A program made the position numbers and the translations under genes. From positions 1 to 56,716 of the forward strand of contig CAJUBU010000012.1 of NCBI GenBank assembly GCA_910585095.1: a stretch of 56,716 nucleotides of DNA, given 5' to 3'. This stretch comes from an uncultured Lachnospira sp. (GTDB lineage: Bacteria; Bacillota; Clostridia; Lachnospirales; Lachnospiraceae). This document shows, one piece after another, positions 16,118 through 25,875 of the stretch. Each line of letters starts with the position of its first letter. The first letter of the stretch is position 1. A model generated the notes under the pieces. The model did no database searches. It worked only from the letters and a program-made list of their open reading frames with translations, and was not told the DNA's origin.

Positions 16118-19100
16118 ATGGAGATTGGCATGGAAAATAAATTTTTTGAAGTATTTTGGTCTTTAAAAGTACCTGAAGAATTGTATGTATATATGGAAGA
16201 TACACAAGTCGTTCGGGTTTCAAAAACATCTACAAATTCTATGGCAAAAATATATATAGAGAGTGACAGGCTTATTGAAAAGCCTGTCTTATATCAAGTT
16301 GAGGATGCGCTCAAAAGGCAAGTATTTCGGATGAAAAATATGGATGTGCGCATCATTGACCGATATCATCTTTCAAAACAATATACCCCCAAAAAGATAA
16401 TGGAATTATATTACAATAGTATACTATTTGAATTGGAAAAATATTGGATGTTACAATATAATGTTTTAAAAACCTCCACCGTTGAATTTCAAGGCGAAGA
16501 TTGCCTTGTTATCACGCTGGAGGATGGTTTTATGTCAAGAACCTATGCCAATGATTTAAAAGATTATTTTACCAAAGTTTTTTTAAACCGATTTCATATG
16601 GAGATTGATGTTATTTATCAATATGCGAAAAAAGAAGAGAGCCATTACGAAAAAGAAAATAAGTATAAGCTGTCTTTAAGGGTTGCACAGATTGAAAAAA
16701 ATATGAATATAGCCAAAGAAAATGAAGTAACAGAAAGTAAAAATGCAGAAGGCAAAAATACAGAGACGAGACGAAAAAGTAATAGTAATACAAGCGTTAT
16801 TAGTAAAGCGCCTGTTAAAAAGACCTCTTTTTATTCAGGAAATACATATAAGAATGATAACAATGAATTTTATAGAAGAAAGCCAGCCAACGAAGATGTT
16901 TTGTTTGGGAAAGATTTTGATGGTGATATAACGCCTATTGAACAGATTGATTCCGCAATTGGTGAAGTTATTGTTGCTGGTATGGTTCGCAAAGTTGACG
17001 AGCGACCTATCCGAAATGAGCGAACCATATTGATATTTGATGTGACCGATTTTACAGATACCATCACCATAAAAATGTTTTTAAGAGATGAGCAGCTTCC
17101 TGAAGTAAAAGAATATATAAAAAAGGGAGCCTTTTTAAAAATCAGAGGAGCGGCAACGCTAGATAAATATGACCAAGAAATATCGATTACAAATGTGTGG
17201 GGAATCCGCAAACATTCCGATACAAGAACGGAAAGAAATGACCTTGCATTAAATAAGCGGGTAGAGCTGCACTGTCATACCAAGATGAGCGATATGGATG
17301 GTGTATCTTCGGTATCGGATATTATAAAGCAAGCTATTAAATGGGGACATAAGGGCATTGCCATTACAGACCATGGCGTTGTTCAGGCATTTACAGAAGC
17401 CTACCATACAATTGAAAAAATAAAAGGCGATTATAAGAAAAAAGAGAAGGAACTTGATTTTAAGATTATCTATGGAGTAGAGGCCTATTTAGTAGATGAT
17501 ACAATGACCATTGTAACCAATTCACAGGGGCAGTCATTTGATGATACTTATGTAGTTTTTGATATTGAGACAACAGGATTTTCAGCAGAATTTGACTGTA
17601 TTATTGAGATAGGCGCTGTAAAAATATCCGAAGGTCAAATTGTAGACCGATTTAGCCGATTTATTAATCCAAAGATACCAATTCCATTTAGAATTGAAGA
17701 GCTTACAAAGATTAATGATGCGATGGTTTTAAATGAACCTTCTATTGAAGTTGTACTTCCTGAATTTTTGGCATTTTGTGAAAATGCAGTTGTTGTGGCA
17801 CATAACGCGCGGTTTGATACCAGCTTTATTATGAATAAGGCGGCAAAACTTGGAATAGAGTGGAACCCTACAATATTAGATACGGTAATGTTAGGGCAGT
17901 TTATTATGCCCAATTTACATAATTATAAGTTAGATACACTCTGCAAACATCTTAAAGTATCTTTAGAAAATCATCATAGGGCAGTCGATGATGCCGAAGC
18001 GACAGCGCATATCTATTTAAAGATGGTTGAAATGTTAAAAGACAGAGATATTGACAATTTAGAGCAATTAAATGATAAGGGAAAATTAGATGAAAATGCT
18101 ATAAAAAAGCTGCATCAATATCATTGCATTATATTGGCATCCAGCGAGATGGGGCGAATTAATTTGTATAAGTTGATTTCCGCCTCACATTTGCAGTATT
18201 TCAGCCGTTTTCCCAAAATACCAAAAAGTCTTGTGAACCAATATCGAGAAGGTCTTATTGTGGGGAGCGCCTGTGAGGCTGGCGAGTTGTTTCAAGCATT
18301 GTTAAATGGTCGTTCCGAAGCAGAGATTGTAAGAATTGCTGGGTTTTATGACTATCTTGAAATACAGCCGCTTGGAAATAATCGATTTATGATAGAAAAA
18401 GAGGACTGTTATGTAAAAGATGAGGAAGATTTAAAAAATTTAAACCGACGGATTATTGAACTTGGCGACAAGTTAAAAAAGCCAGTAGTGGCGACATGTG
18501 ATGTCCATTTTTTAAATCCAGAAGATGAAATTTACCGTAGGATTATTATGGCAGGCAAAGGTTTTGCCGATGCTGATAATCAAGCTCCGCTGTATCTTCA
18601 CACAACAGAAGAGATGCTCCATGAATTTGATTATCTTGGAAGCGATAAAGCATATGAGATTGTTGTGACAAACACCAATAAAATTCTTGATATGTGTGAG
18701 AATATTATTCCTGTTCGTCCGGATAAACGTCCTCCCGTCATTGAAAATTCAGACCAGATGCTGCGCAAAATATGCAATGACAGAGCACATGAACTATATG
18801 GAAATCCATTGCCGGATATTGTGAGAGAACGACTTGACAGAGAATTAAATTCTATTATCAGCAATGGGTATTCGGTGATGTATATTATTGCACAAAAATT
18901 GGTGTGGAAATCCAATGATGACGGCTATCTGGTAGGTTCAAGAGGGTCAGTCGGCTCGTCGTTTGCTGCGACAATGGCAGGTATTACAGAAGTCAATCCG
19001 TTAAGTCCGCACTATTTATGTCCAAATTGCTTTTACAATGAATTTGATTCGGAAGAAGTCAAGAAATTTTCTGGTGGTGCAGGGTGTGATATGCCCGATA

Positions 19101-20644
19101 AAAATTGCCCGAAATGCGGACATAAGCTCAATAAATTAGGTTTTGATATACCATTTGAAACCTTTTTAGGATTTAAGGGAAATAAAGAACCCGATATTGA
19201 CTTGAATTTTTCTAATGAATATCAAAGTAAAGCACATACCTTTACAGAGGTTATATTTGGCAAGGGACAAACCTTTAAGGCAGGAACTATCGGTACAGTA
19301 GCAGATAAGACGGCGTATGGATATGTAAAAAAATATTTTGAAGAAAAATCAGAGCGGGAAGGAAAGGCGATTGTCAAGAGGAAATGTGAGATAGAACGTA
19401 TCTCAGAAGGATGCATTGATATAAGAAGAACAACCGGTCAGCATCCAGGCGGAATTGTTGTACTTCCAATTGGAGATGAAATCAATTCTTTTACGCCTGT
19501 GCAACATCCAGCGAACGATATGACAACGCCTATTGTAACAACACATTTTGATTATCACAGCATTGACCACAACCTTTTAAAATTGGATATATTAGGACAT
19601 TTAGACCCGACAATGATTCGTATGCTCCAGGATTTGACAGGGGTTGACCCGCTTGATATTCCACTCGATTCCAAAGAGGTTATGTCTTTATTTCAATCGA
19701 CCAAAGCTCTAAAAATTAAGCCGGAAGATATTGGTGGCTGTCCGCTTGGCGCATTGGGAATCCCTGAATTTGGCACGGATTTTGCCATGCAGATGTTGAT
19801 GGACACAAAGCCAAAATATTTTTCGGATTTAGTAAGAATTGCGGGGCTTTCGCATGGTACTGATGTGTGGCTTGGCAATGCACAGACCTTGTTAAAAGAA
19901 GGAAAGGCGACAATTTCGACAGCAATATGTACAAGAGATGATATTATGATATATCTGATACAAAAAGGTATTGAGAGTGAGACCGCATTTACCATTATGG
20001 AAAAAGTGCGTAAAGGAAAAGGCTTAAGTCCAGAACAAGAAGAGATTATGCGAAAGCATGATGTGCCAGACTGGTATATCTGGTCTTGTAAGAAAATTAA
20101 ATATATGTTTCCAAAAGCACATGCGGCAGCTTATGTTATGATGGCATGGCGTGTTGCATACTGTAAAGTTTTTTATCCGTTAGCTTATTATTGTGCATAT
20201 TACAGCATACGAGCGAATAATTTTGATTATGAAAAGATGACGATGGGCAGGGACAGACTGGATTATTTTATTGATTTATATAAGAAAAAAGCGGATGATG
20301 GAACAATTACAGCTGCTGAGGAAGGCGAACTGAAAGATATGCGGATTGTCCAAGAAATGTATGCAAGAGGCTTTGAATTTATGCCTATTGATATTTATAA
20401 GGCAAAAGCAAGAAATTTTCAAATTATAGATGGAAAAATAATGCCTTCTTTTAAAGTGATTGACAAAGTAGGTGAAGTTGCAGGAGAAGGTATTGAGATT
20501 GCGGCAAGGGATGGAGAGTTTTTATCGAAAGATGATTTGCGCCAGCGTGCCAAAGTTGGTCAGACAGTTATTGACAAACTCAGCGATTTGGGTATACTGG
20601 GTAAGATGGCAGAGAGCAATCAGTTATCGTTGTTTGATTTTTGA
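16118..20644 (+). CDS. polC: DNA polymerase III alpha subunit, PolC type
   Basis: PolC is the replicative polymerase of low-GC Gram-positives, with built-in 3'-5' proofreading. In the 1508 residues: an N-terminal domain; a charged linker (about 200-255); an OB fold near 285-370; the PHP domain with VELHCHTKMSDMDG and ITDHGVV (about 380-425); the DEDD exonuclease inserted in PHP with YVVFDIETTGF (about 477), VVAHNARFDTSFI (about 560) and HHRAVDDAEAT (about 620); then palm and fingers with GSRGSVGSSFAA (about 940), a zinc-binding CPNC/CDMPDKNCPKCG and the catalytic EPDIDLNF (about 1023). Length is near the usual 1430-1470, slightly longer through the linker. ATG 16130, with GGAG 6 bases upstream, is as good as ATG 16118. 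Confidence 0.96.
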   Translation: MEIGMENKFFEVFWSLKVPEELYVYMEDTQVVRVSKTSTNSMAKIYIESDRLIEKPVLYQVEDALKRQVFRMKNMDVRIIDRYHLSKQYTPKKIMELYYNSILFELEKYWMLQYNVLKTSTVEFQGEDCLVITLEDGFMSRTYANDLKDYFTKVFLNRFHMEIDVIYQYAKKEESHYEKENKYKLSLRVAQIEKNMNIAKENEVTESKNAEGKNTETRRKSNSNTSVISKAPVKKTSFYSGNTYKNDNNEFYRRKPANEDVLFGKDFDGDITPIEQIDSAIGEVIVAGMVRKVDERPIRNERTILIFDVTDFTDTITIKMFLRDEQLPEVKEYIKKGAFLKIRGAATLDKYDQEISITNVWGIRKHSDTRTERNDLALNKRVELHCHTKMSDMDGVSSVSDIIKQAIKWGHKGIAITDHGVVQAFTEAYHTIEKIKGDYKKKEKELDFKIIYGVEAYLVDDTMTIVTNSQGQSFDDTYVVFDIETTGFSAEFDCIIEIGAVKISEGQIVDRFSRFINPKIPIPFRIEELTKINDAMVLNEPSIEVVLPEFLAFCENAVVVAHNARFDTSFIMNKAAKLGIEWNPTILDTVMLGQFIMPNLHNYKLDTLCKHLKVSLENHHRAVDDAEATAHIYLKMVEMLKDRDIDNLEQLNDKGKLDENAIKKLHQYHCIILASSEMGRINLYKLISASHLQYFSRFPKIPKSLVNQYREGLIVGSACEAGELFQALLNGRSEAEIVRIAGFYDYLEIQPLGNNRFMIEKEDCYVKDEEDLKNLNRRIIELGDKLKKPVVATCDVHFLNPEDEIYRRIIMAGKGFADADNQAPLYLHTTEEMLHEFDYLGSDKAYEIVVTNTNKILDMCENIIPVRPDKRPPVIENSDQMLRKICNDRAHELYGNPLPDIVRERLDRELNSIISNGYSVMYIIAQKLVWKSNDDGYLVGSRGSVGSSFAATMAGITEVNPLSPHYLCPNCFYNEFDSEEVKKFSGGAGCDMPDKNCPKCGHKLNKLGFDIPFETFLGFKGNKEPDIDLNFSNEYQSKAHTFTEVIFGKGQTFKAGTIGTVADKTAYGYVKKYFEEKSEREGKAIVKRKCEIERISEGCIDIRRTTGQHPGGIVVLPIGDEINSFTPVQHPANDMTTPIVTTHFDYHSIDHNLLKLDILGHLDPTMIRMLQDLTGVDPLDIPLDSKEVMSLFQSTKALKIKPEDIGGCPLGALGIPEFGTDFAMQMLMDTKPKYFSDLVRIAGLSHGTDVWLGNAQTLLKEGKATISTAICTRDDIMIYLIQKGIESETAFTIMEKVRKGKGLSPEQEEIMRKHDVPDWYIWSCKKIKYMFPKAHAAAYVMMAWRVAYCKVFYPLAYYCAYYSIRANNFDYEKMTMGRDRLDYFIDLYKKKADDGTITAAEEGELKDMRIVQEMYARGFEFMPIDIYKAKARNFQIIDGKIMPSFKVIDKVGEVAGEGIEIAARDGEFLSKDDLRQRAKVGQTVIDKLSDLGILGKMAESNQLSLFDF

Positions 20645-20712
20645 AAGGATTATTTATGTGTTAATAATTTAATATATAAAGTAGATAATTTTGCTAAAGG
20701 GGATAAAATTTT

Positions 20713-21237
20713 TTGAAAAGAAACATAAGCATTATAAAAAATTTTAATGGTGAAAAAATTGTTCTTATTAAGGAACTGATTTTTAAAGGACGACGAAATA
20801 TTGATTGGACTGGTGTAGAAAATTATTTAAAACAGTACGTTGGGGAAATAATTGAAATTATAGAAACAAAAGATAAAATTTATATAGATACAAATTTTAT
20901 AGATGAATATGCGGGTTCACAATACACAGCAAAATTAAAAGGTACGATTGCAAAAGCTAAAGCCAATGCAGCACAAGGCATTCCTGAATTAATTGAAATT
21001 GCTGTAAATAAGCGTTTTAAGGAAAATTTAGCTGACAAACATAAGAAAAATGCAAAGAATGGTTGGTATCGTTATAATTCTAAATTTGCATTGCCAGTAT
21101 TTAATGAACAAGAAAATATTGTTCGATATAATATTTTTAATAGTGAATTAATTATACGATATGCAGCGAATAATAAACTTTATTTATATGATATTATAAA
21201 TATAAAAAAAGAAACGAGTACCCCGCTTGAGCAATAG
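20713..21237 (+). CDS. Orphan LPD3-like protein, function unknown
   Basis: The 174-residue protein starts at TTG 20713 after an AAAGGGGA site. Its core (YTAKLKGTIAKAKANAAQGI, then PELIEIA, GWYRYNSKFALPVF, LYLYDIINIKKETSTPLE) resembles the domain found in large polyvalent proteins of mobile elements, remembered as LPD3, and sometimes as a single protein. I am not certain of the family name. No catalytic motif is obvious; there are no membrane segments. It is noticeably more AT-rich than polC. About 170 bases separate it from popT. It may be a stray cargo gene, an immunity protein or a remnant of a larger gene; no partner is visible. Confidence 0.6.
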   Translation: MKRNISIIKNFNGEKIVLIKELIFKGRRNIDWTGVENYLKQYVGEIIEIIETKDKIYIDTNFIDEYAGSQYTAKLKGTIAKAKANAAQGIPELIEIAVNKRFKENLADKHKKNAKNGWYRYNSKFALPVFNEQENIVRYNIFNSELIIRYAANNKLYLYDIINIKKETSTPLEQ

Positions 21238-21408
21238 CTGTACGGTTAAAAACTCGCTTCTATAAATATATTAAAATAAAATAAAAAGTTTGTCAAGAAA
21301 ATTATTTTACAAATAAATTTGTTTACAGGTTAAATAAGATTGGGTTTGTCAATTTATATTTATGTATAAACTTAAATTTGAACATGATGGAAAGGAATAG
21401 TTATTTTT

Positions 21409-22284
21409 ATGAAATTAATCATCACGATGATACAAGGGTTTTGTATGGCGCTAGCGGATAGTGTTCCAGGCGTTTCCGGCGGAACGATAGCATTTATTAT
21501 GGGATTTTATGATAAATTTATCGGTTCAATTCACGATATTGCTTTTAAGAAAGGGGAGGACAGAAAAAATGCGCTCTATTTTCTTATTAAACTGGGATTA
21601 GGGTGGATTGTTGGTATGGCGTTGGCAGCGCTTGTATTATCATCTTTGTTTGAAAGCCATATCTATGTAGTTAGTTCCTTGTTTATTGGATTTATTGCTG
21701 GTGCGATTCCATTGATTGTAAAAGAAGAAAAGGAAAGCTACAAAGATGTTGGAAAAGGGGTTTTATTTGCCATATTAGGAATTGTGTTTGTCGTTGGGCT
21801 GACATGGCTTAATGGAAGGATTGAAGCGACTTCGGATTTAGCTGCGTTTTCTGTTGGTTTGGGCATAAAATTATTTTTTATTGGCATGTTTGCTATCTCG
21901 GCGATGTTTCTTCCAGGAATATCAGGTTCTACATTGCTTTTAGTGTTTGGTGTCTATATGCCAATTATGGCTGCTATTAAAGAAATATTACATTTTAATT
22001 TGGCGTATTTTCCAGCGTTGTTTGTATTTGGACTGGGCATTATATTTGGCGCGTTAACCGTTGTTAAAGTGATTAAAGTGTGTCTTGACAAGTTTCGTAC
22101 ACAGACCGTATATATGATTTTGGGTATGATGTTAGGTTCATTTTATGCTATTGTGATGGGACCGACGACTTTAAAAAATGTTATGCCAGCAATGAGTTTT
22201 GATACATTTCATATAATTGCATGTGTTGCAGGTTTAGCATTGGTGTTGGGAATGCAGTTTGTAAAGAGCAAAGGAGAAAATTAG
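21409..22284 (+). CDS. popT: DUF368 membrane protein, undecaprenyl phosphate translocase (PopT family)
   Basis: This 291-residue protein has about eight to nine transmembrane helices and two related half-sites: SVPGVSGGTIAFIMGFYD at residues about 18-35 and FLPGISGSTLLLVFGVY at about 165-181. These internal PGxSGxT repeats define DUF368. Family members (PopT) were shown to recycle undecaprenyl phosphate across the membrane. Here it follows the uppS-containing operon and precedes the polysaccharide locus that uses this carrier, which supports the role. AAAGGA precedes ATG 21409. The gene ends before a promoter and hairpin at 22346-22439. Confidence 0.85.
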   Translation: MKLIITMIQGFCMALADSVPGVSGGTIAFIMGFYDKFIGSIHDIAFKKGEDRKNALYFLIKLGLGWIVGMALAALVLSSLFESHIYVVSSLFIGFIAGAIPLIVKEEKESYKDVGKGVLFAILGIVFVVGLTWLNGRIEATSDLAAFSVGLGIKLFFIGMFAISAMFLPGISGSTLLLVFGVYMPIMAAIKEILHFNLAYFPALFVFGLGIIFGALTVVKVIKVCLDKFRTQTVYMILGMMLGSFYAIVMGPTTLKNVMPAMSFDTFHIIACVAGLALVLGMQFVKSKGEN

Positions 22285-22345
22285 ATAGCAGAAAGCATAG
22301 ATATACGAGTAAACGTGTAAAATTGTGCTAATTTAGGGAAAGTTA

Positions 22346-22374
22346 TTGATTAAAGTAAAAACTTATGTTAATAT
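22346..22374 (+). promoter_or_regulatory. Candidate promoter of the polysaccharide locus leader
   Basis: TTGATT (22346-22351) and TAATAT (22369-22374) are 17 bases apart. The predicted start lies only about 10 bases before the hairpin at 22391-22439, so most transcripts might end early. Confidence 0.4.
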
Positions 22375-22390
22375 GCTTTGGTAGTTGTTG

Positions 22391-22439
22391 AAACTGTGTA
22401 TTGCTGCATGATGATGGTTATGTGGGAGGCACAGTTTTT
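22391..22439 (+). terminator. Terminator or attenuator hairpin before the polysaccharide locus
   Basis: AAACTGTG (22391-22398) pairs perfectly with CACAGTTT (22430-22437), followed by a short TT. It could terminate popT or attenuate the leader of the glycosyltransferase operon, whose first codon is 180 bases further. The rest of 22285-22617 is AT-rich without a gene. Confidence 0.5.
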
Positions 22440-22617
22440 CATATTTAAATATTGTGAAACATATGGAGTATATGGAAAATTTACAGCATAAAAAACTGGT
22501 AGAAAAATTTATGTCATCTATAGGTTTAAATATTTTGATTTTAATTAAAAATTATTTGACACCTTATGGAATGAGAAAATTGTGAAATTATATTTTTAAA
22601 ATAAAAGGAGGATTGCA

Positions 22618-23712
22618 ATGATACGAATATTGCAGTCAGTAAATATCATGGATCGTGCTGGTTTGGAAACAATGTTAATGAATTACTATCGGCATATGAA
22701 TCATGAGGTGATTCAGTTTGATTTTTTAACACATCGCCAGCAGGAAGGTGCATATGAAAATGAAATAAAAAAAATGGGTGGTATTGTTTACCATGCACCA
22801 CGTCTTTATATCCAAAATTTACCAAGATATTTTCGTTATATGAAATCCTTTTTTCAGGAGCATAAGGAATATGTAATAATTCATTCTCATAATGATACAA
22901 TGTCATACTTTCCTTTATTGGCTGCAAAAAAAAGTGAAATTCCTATTCGAATTGCTCATAGTCATAGTTCCAAATTAGATAAAGATTTAAAATTTCCTAT
23001 TAAATATTTGGCGCTTAAACAAATACATAATGTAGCTACAAAAAATTGTGCTTGTGGTAATGTAGCAGGGCAATTTATGTTTCCCAATAGTAAATTTAAG
23101 ATAATCAGAAATGCTATAGATTTTGAAAAATTTGCATTTAATAAAGAAATAAGAGAGAGAAAACGTAAAGAACTTAATGTAAAGGGAAAGTTTGTTATTG
23201 GACATGTGGGCAGATATTGTTATATAAAAAATCAGCTTTTTTTGTTAGATATTTTCAATGCAGTTCTTGCAAAAAAACCGAATAGTCATTTACTATTAGT
23301 GGGAAAAGGACAAGACCAATATAAGATTGAGGAAAAGATAAAAAAACTTGGAATTGAAAAAAATGTATCATTACTTATAGATAGGGCGGATGTAGCCGAA
23401 ATATATCAGGTTATGGATGTGTTTGTTATGCCATCACTATTTGAAGGACTTCCTGTAGTTGGTGTAGAAGCACAAGCTAATGGATTACCATGTATTGTAT
23501 CAGATAAGATTTCTAAAGAAATATTATTAACTAATAATATAGAAATGTTAAATATTAATGATGATATAGATAAATGGGCAAAAGCCATTATAAATGTAAA
23601 TAAAGAGAGAAATAAAGTTGCTAAAGATGAACTTCGCAAAGCGGGATATGATATAATTGATGAAGCAAAAAAATTACAGCAATGGTATATAAATTTATAT
23701 AATCAAAAATAA
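22618..23712 (+). CDS. Glycosyltransferase family 4 (first gene of polysaccharide locus)
   Basis: The 364-residue GT-B enzyme begins RILQSVNIMDRAGLETMLMN, the N-terminal pattern of GT4 proteins of exopolysaccharide loci (EpsF-like). The C-terminal sugar-nucleotide domain has GHVGRYCYIKNQ, LLLVGKGQDQYK and the E-x7-E motif inside FVMPSLFEGLPVVGVEAQANG. It is a cytoplasmic, membrane-associated enzyme that adds one sugar to a lipid-linked repeat unit; donor and acceptor cannot be read from the sequence. AAGGAGG precedes ATG 22618. The next gene starts 13 bases after the stop. It opens a ten-gene + strand operon. Confidence 0.88.
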   Translation: MIRILQSVNIMDRAGLETMLMNYYRHMNHEVIQFDFLTHRQQEGAYENEIKKMGGIVYHAPRLYIQNLPRYFRYMKSFFQEHKEYVIIHSHNDTMSYFPLLAAKKSEIPIRIAHSHSSKLDKDLKFPIKYLALKQIHNVATKNCACGNVAGQFMFPNSKFKIIRNAIDFEKFAFNKEIRERKRKELNVKGKFVIGHVGRYCYIKNQLFLLDIFNAVLAKKPNSHLLLVGKGQDQYKIEEKIKKLGIEKNVSLLIDRADVAEIYQVMDVFVMPSLFEGLPVVGVEAQANGLPCIVSDKISKEILLTNNIEMLNINDDIDKWAKAIINVNKERNKVAKDELRKAGYDIIDEAKKLQQWYINLYNQK

Positions 23713-23725
23713 AAGGAAGTTATAA

Positions 23726-24811
23726 ATGAAGATAGCAATGATTGGGCATAAAAGAATACCTGGTCGTGAAGGAGGTATAGAGGTTGTTGTTGAAGAATTA
23801 GCAACAAGCTTGGCTGCAAGAGGACATAGGGTAACTGTTTACAATAGAAGAAAAAAGGGGTTAAATATTCCAAAAGAATATAAAGGTGTAAAATTAATTT
23901 CTGTTCCAACAATAGAAAAGAAGTCTACAGATGCTATTATATATTCTTTTATAGCTTCTATTCATGCAGTTATAAAAGATTATGATGTTATTCATTATCA
24001 TGCAATTGGACCAAGCTTTTTTATTTTTATTCCACATCTATTTAAGAAAAAGATTATTGTTACAGTTCATGGATTAAATTATAAGACACCTAAATGGTCA
24101 GGATTTGGGTCTTGGTTTATAAAAAAAGGTGAACAGTTTACAGCTAAATATGCGGATAAGATTATTGTGTTATCTCAAGAACAAAAACAATATTTTAAAG
24201 ATACATATAATAGAGATGTAGAATATATTCCTAATGGAACAAATTTAATGGATATTATTCCTGCAGATATTATCAAGGAAAAATATGGTCTTACAAAAGG
24301 AAGTTATATATTATTTCTTTCAAGAGTTGTTCCTGGAAAAGGACTGGAATATCTCCTTGAGGCTTATAGGCAGATTAATTCAGATCTAAAGCTTGTGATA
24401 GCGGGGAATAGTCCCTTTTTGGATGATTTTCATAAGAAAATTTCTGAAATGGCAGAAAAAGATGAAAGAGTTAAGTTAATTGGATTTGTAGAAGGTAAGA
24501 AGTTACAAGAACTTTATTCAAATACAAAATTATTTGTATTTCCAAGTGAAGCAGAAGGTATGCCTATATGTTTATTGGAAGCACTTAGTTATAACTGTGA
24601 GTGTTTAGTCAGTGATATACCTGAGAATCTTGAAGTTGGAAAGAATTATGTTTATACATTTAAGTCTTGTAATGTTGAAGATTTAAAAAAACAGCTTGAA
24701 AAAATATTAAAACAGCAAGGGAAAAATAATAATAGCCGTGAATATATTAAACAATATTATTCATGGGATATTAATGTTTCTAAAACCTTGCAGTGTTATG
24801 GAGAATTATAA
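23726..24811 (+). CDS. Glycosyltransferase family 4, rhamnosyltransferase-like N-terminus
   Basis: In this 361-residue GT-B protein, the start MIGHKRIPGREGGIEVVVEE has the G-x-R-I-P-x-x-x-G-G pattern seen in DUF1972 rhamnosyltransferase-type enzymes. HGLNYKTPKWSG and VEYIPNGTNL follow, and the C-terminal half has LFLSRVVPGKGLEYLLEAY, LVIAGNSPF and the E-x7-E region FPSEAEGMPICLLEALSY. The likely role is adding an early sugar, perhaps rhamnose, to the lipid-linked repeat unit. The stop codon overlaps the next ATG (TAATG), showing translational coupling. Confidence 0.87.
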   Translation: MKIAMIGHKRIPGREGGIEVVVEELATSLAARGHRVTVYNRRKKGLNIPKEYKGVKLISVPTIEKKSTDAIIYSFIASIHAVIKDYDVIHYHAIGPSFFIFIPHLFKKKIIVTVHGLNYKTPKWSGFGSWFIKKGEQFTAKYADKIIVLSQEQKQYFKDTYNRDVEYIPNGTNLMDIIPADIIKEKYGLTKGSYILFLSRVVPGKGLEYLLEAYRQINSDLKLVIAGNSPFLDDFHKKISEMAEKDERVKLIGFVEGKKLQELYSNTKLFVFPSEAEGMPICLLEALSYNCECLVSDIPENLEVGKNYVYTFKSCNVEDLKKQLEKILKQQGKNNNSREYIKQYYSWDINVSKTLQCYGEL

Positions 24812-25695
24812 TGTCGTTAGTTACAATTTTGACACCAACTTATAATAGAGTACATACATTGCCAAATTTATATAACTCTTTATGTACACAGAGTGATAAT
24901 AACTTTGAGTGGCTTATTGTGGATGATGGTAGCACAGATGAAACTGAAGAACTGTGTAAATCATTTATTGAAGAAGCATCATTTATTGTGAAATATATTA
25001 AGAAAGTTAATGGAGGTAAGCATACAGCTCTTAATATTGGAACTGGTAAAATTGATTCTACTTTAACCATGATTGTAGATAGTGATGATGAACTTACATC
25101 AAACGCCGTAGAAATGATTGGTTTGTATTACAATAAGTATAAAATAAATCAAGACATTGGTTGTTTTAGCTTTTTGAGATGTGATAAAAATGGTAAAGCT
25201 ATTGTGGGATTAGAAAAAAATGAATTTATTGATTCATATATTGAATATCGTATAAAGAAAGAGCATCCAGGCGATATGGCAGAAGTATTTTTTACAGATA
25301 TTTTAAAAAGATATCCATTTCCAGAATTTACTGGTGAAAAATTTCTCAGTGAAGATGTTGTTTGGATTGAAATTGGAAAAAAATATAAATATTGTTTTAT
25401 AAATAAGCCTATTTATATTTGTGAATATTTAAAAGGTGGTTTGACAGCAAATGATAAGCCAATGAAGTTTGCATCGCCGTTTGGTTCGATGCTGCGTGGA
25501 AAGCAGCTTATGTCAAAAGAGTGTGGGATAAAGACAAATATAAAGGGAGCAATCATTTATAATTGTTACAAGAGTAATAGAGCAAGTAATTTACCTGATA
25601 AGTTAAAAATACACAGTTTTAGAGAAAAATTTTTGATTTTTATAACAATTTTACTTGGTAGAATTTATAGAAGTGTTTGGAAGAAAAAAAATTAA
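24811..25695 (+). CDS. Glycosyltransferase family 2
   Basis: This 294-residue GT-A enzyme begins LVTILTPTYNRVHTLPNLYN. WLIVDDGSTDET binds the nucleotide and MIVDSDDEL is the DxD metal-binding motif. NGGKHTALNIGT matches the conserved acceptor-side segment of the family. ATG 24811 is used because it overlaps the previous stop and GGAG lies upstream. The C-terminal stretch is basic with a hydrophobic patch near residue 280 (FLIFITILLGRIY), suggesting membrane attachment. It is followed by a 180-base gap that may contain an internal promoter. Confidence 0.88.
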   Translation: MSLVTILTPTYNRVHTLPNLYNSLCTQSDNNFEWLIVDDGSTDETEELCKSFIEEASFIVKYIKKVNGGKHTALNIGTGKIDSTLTMIVDSDDELTSNAVEMIGLYYNKYKINQDIGCFSFLRCDKNGKAIVGLEKNEFIDSYIEYRIKKEHPGDMAEVFFTDILKRYPFPEFTGEKFLSEDVVWIEIGKKYKYCFINKPIYICEYLKGGLTANDKPMKFASPFGSMLRGKQLMSKECGIKTNIKGAIIYNCYKSNRASNLPDKLKIHSFREKFLIFITILLGRIYRSVWKKKN

Positions 25696-25730
25696 GTTTA
25701 TGAAAACAATTGTATTTATTATTGTTTATT

Positions 25731-25759
25731 TTGACAAGTTGCTTCTATTTTGTTAAATA
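25731..25759 (+). promoter_or_regulatory. Possible internal promoter in the polysaccharide locus
   Basis: TTGACA (25731-25736) is a perfect -35 box, and TAAATA lies 17 bases on. The -10 is poor, so this is only a candidate. It would give a second transcript of the distal genes. Confidence 0.3.
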
Positions 25760-25875
25760 TAGCACTTTATATGGCAGAAATGAAAGGATTAAAAGGAAAT
25801 GATGAATAAGTTTATCAAGAGTGATTAATTATAATAATTTTGGTAGATACATAAAAAATAGATAGGTAATAGATA

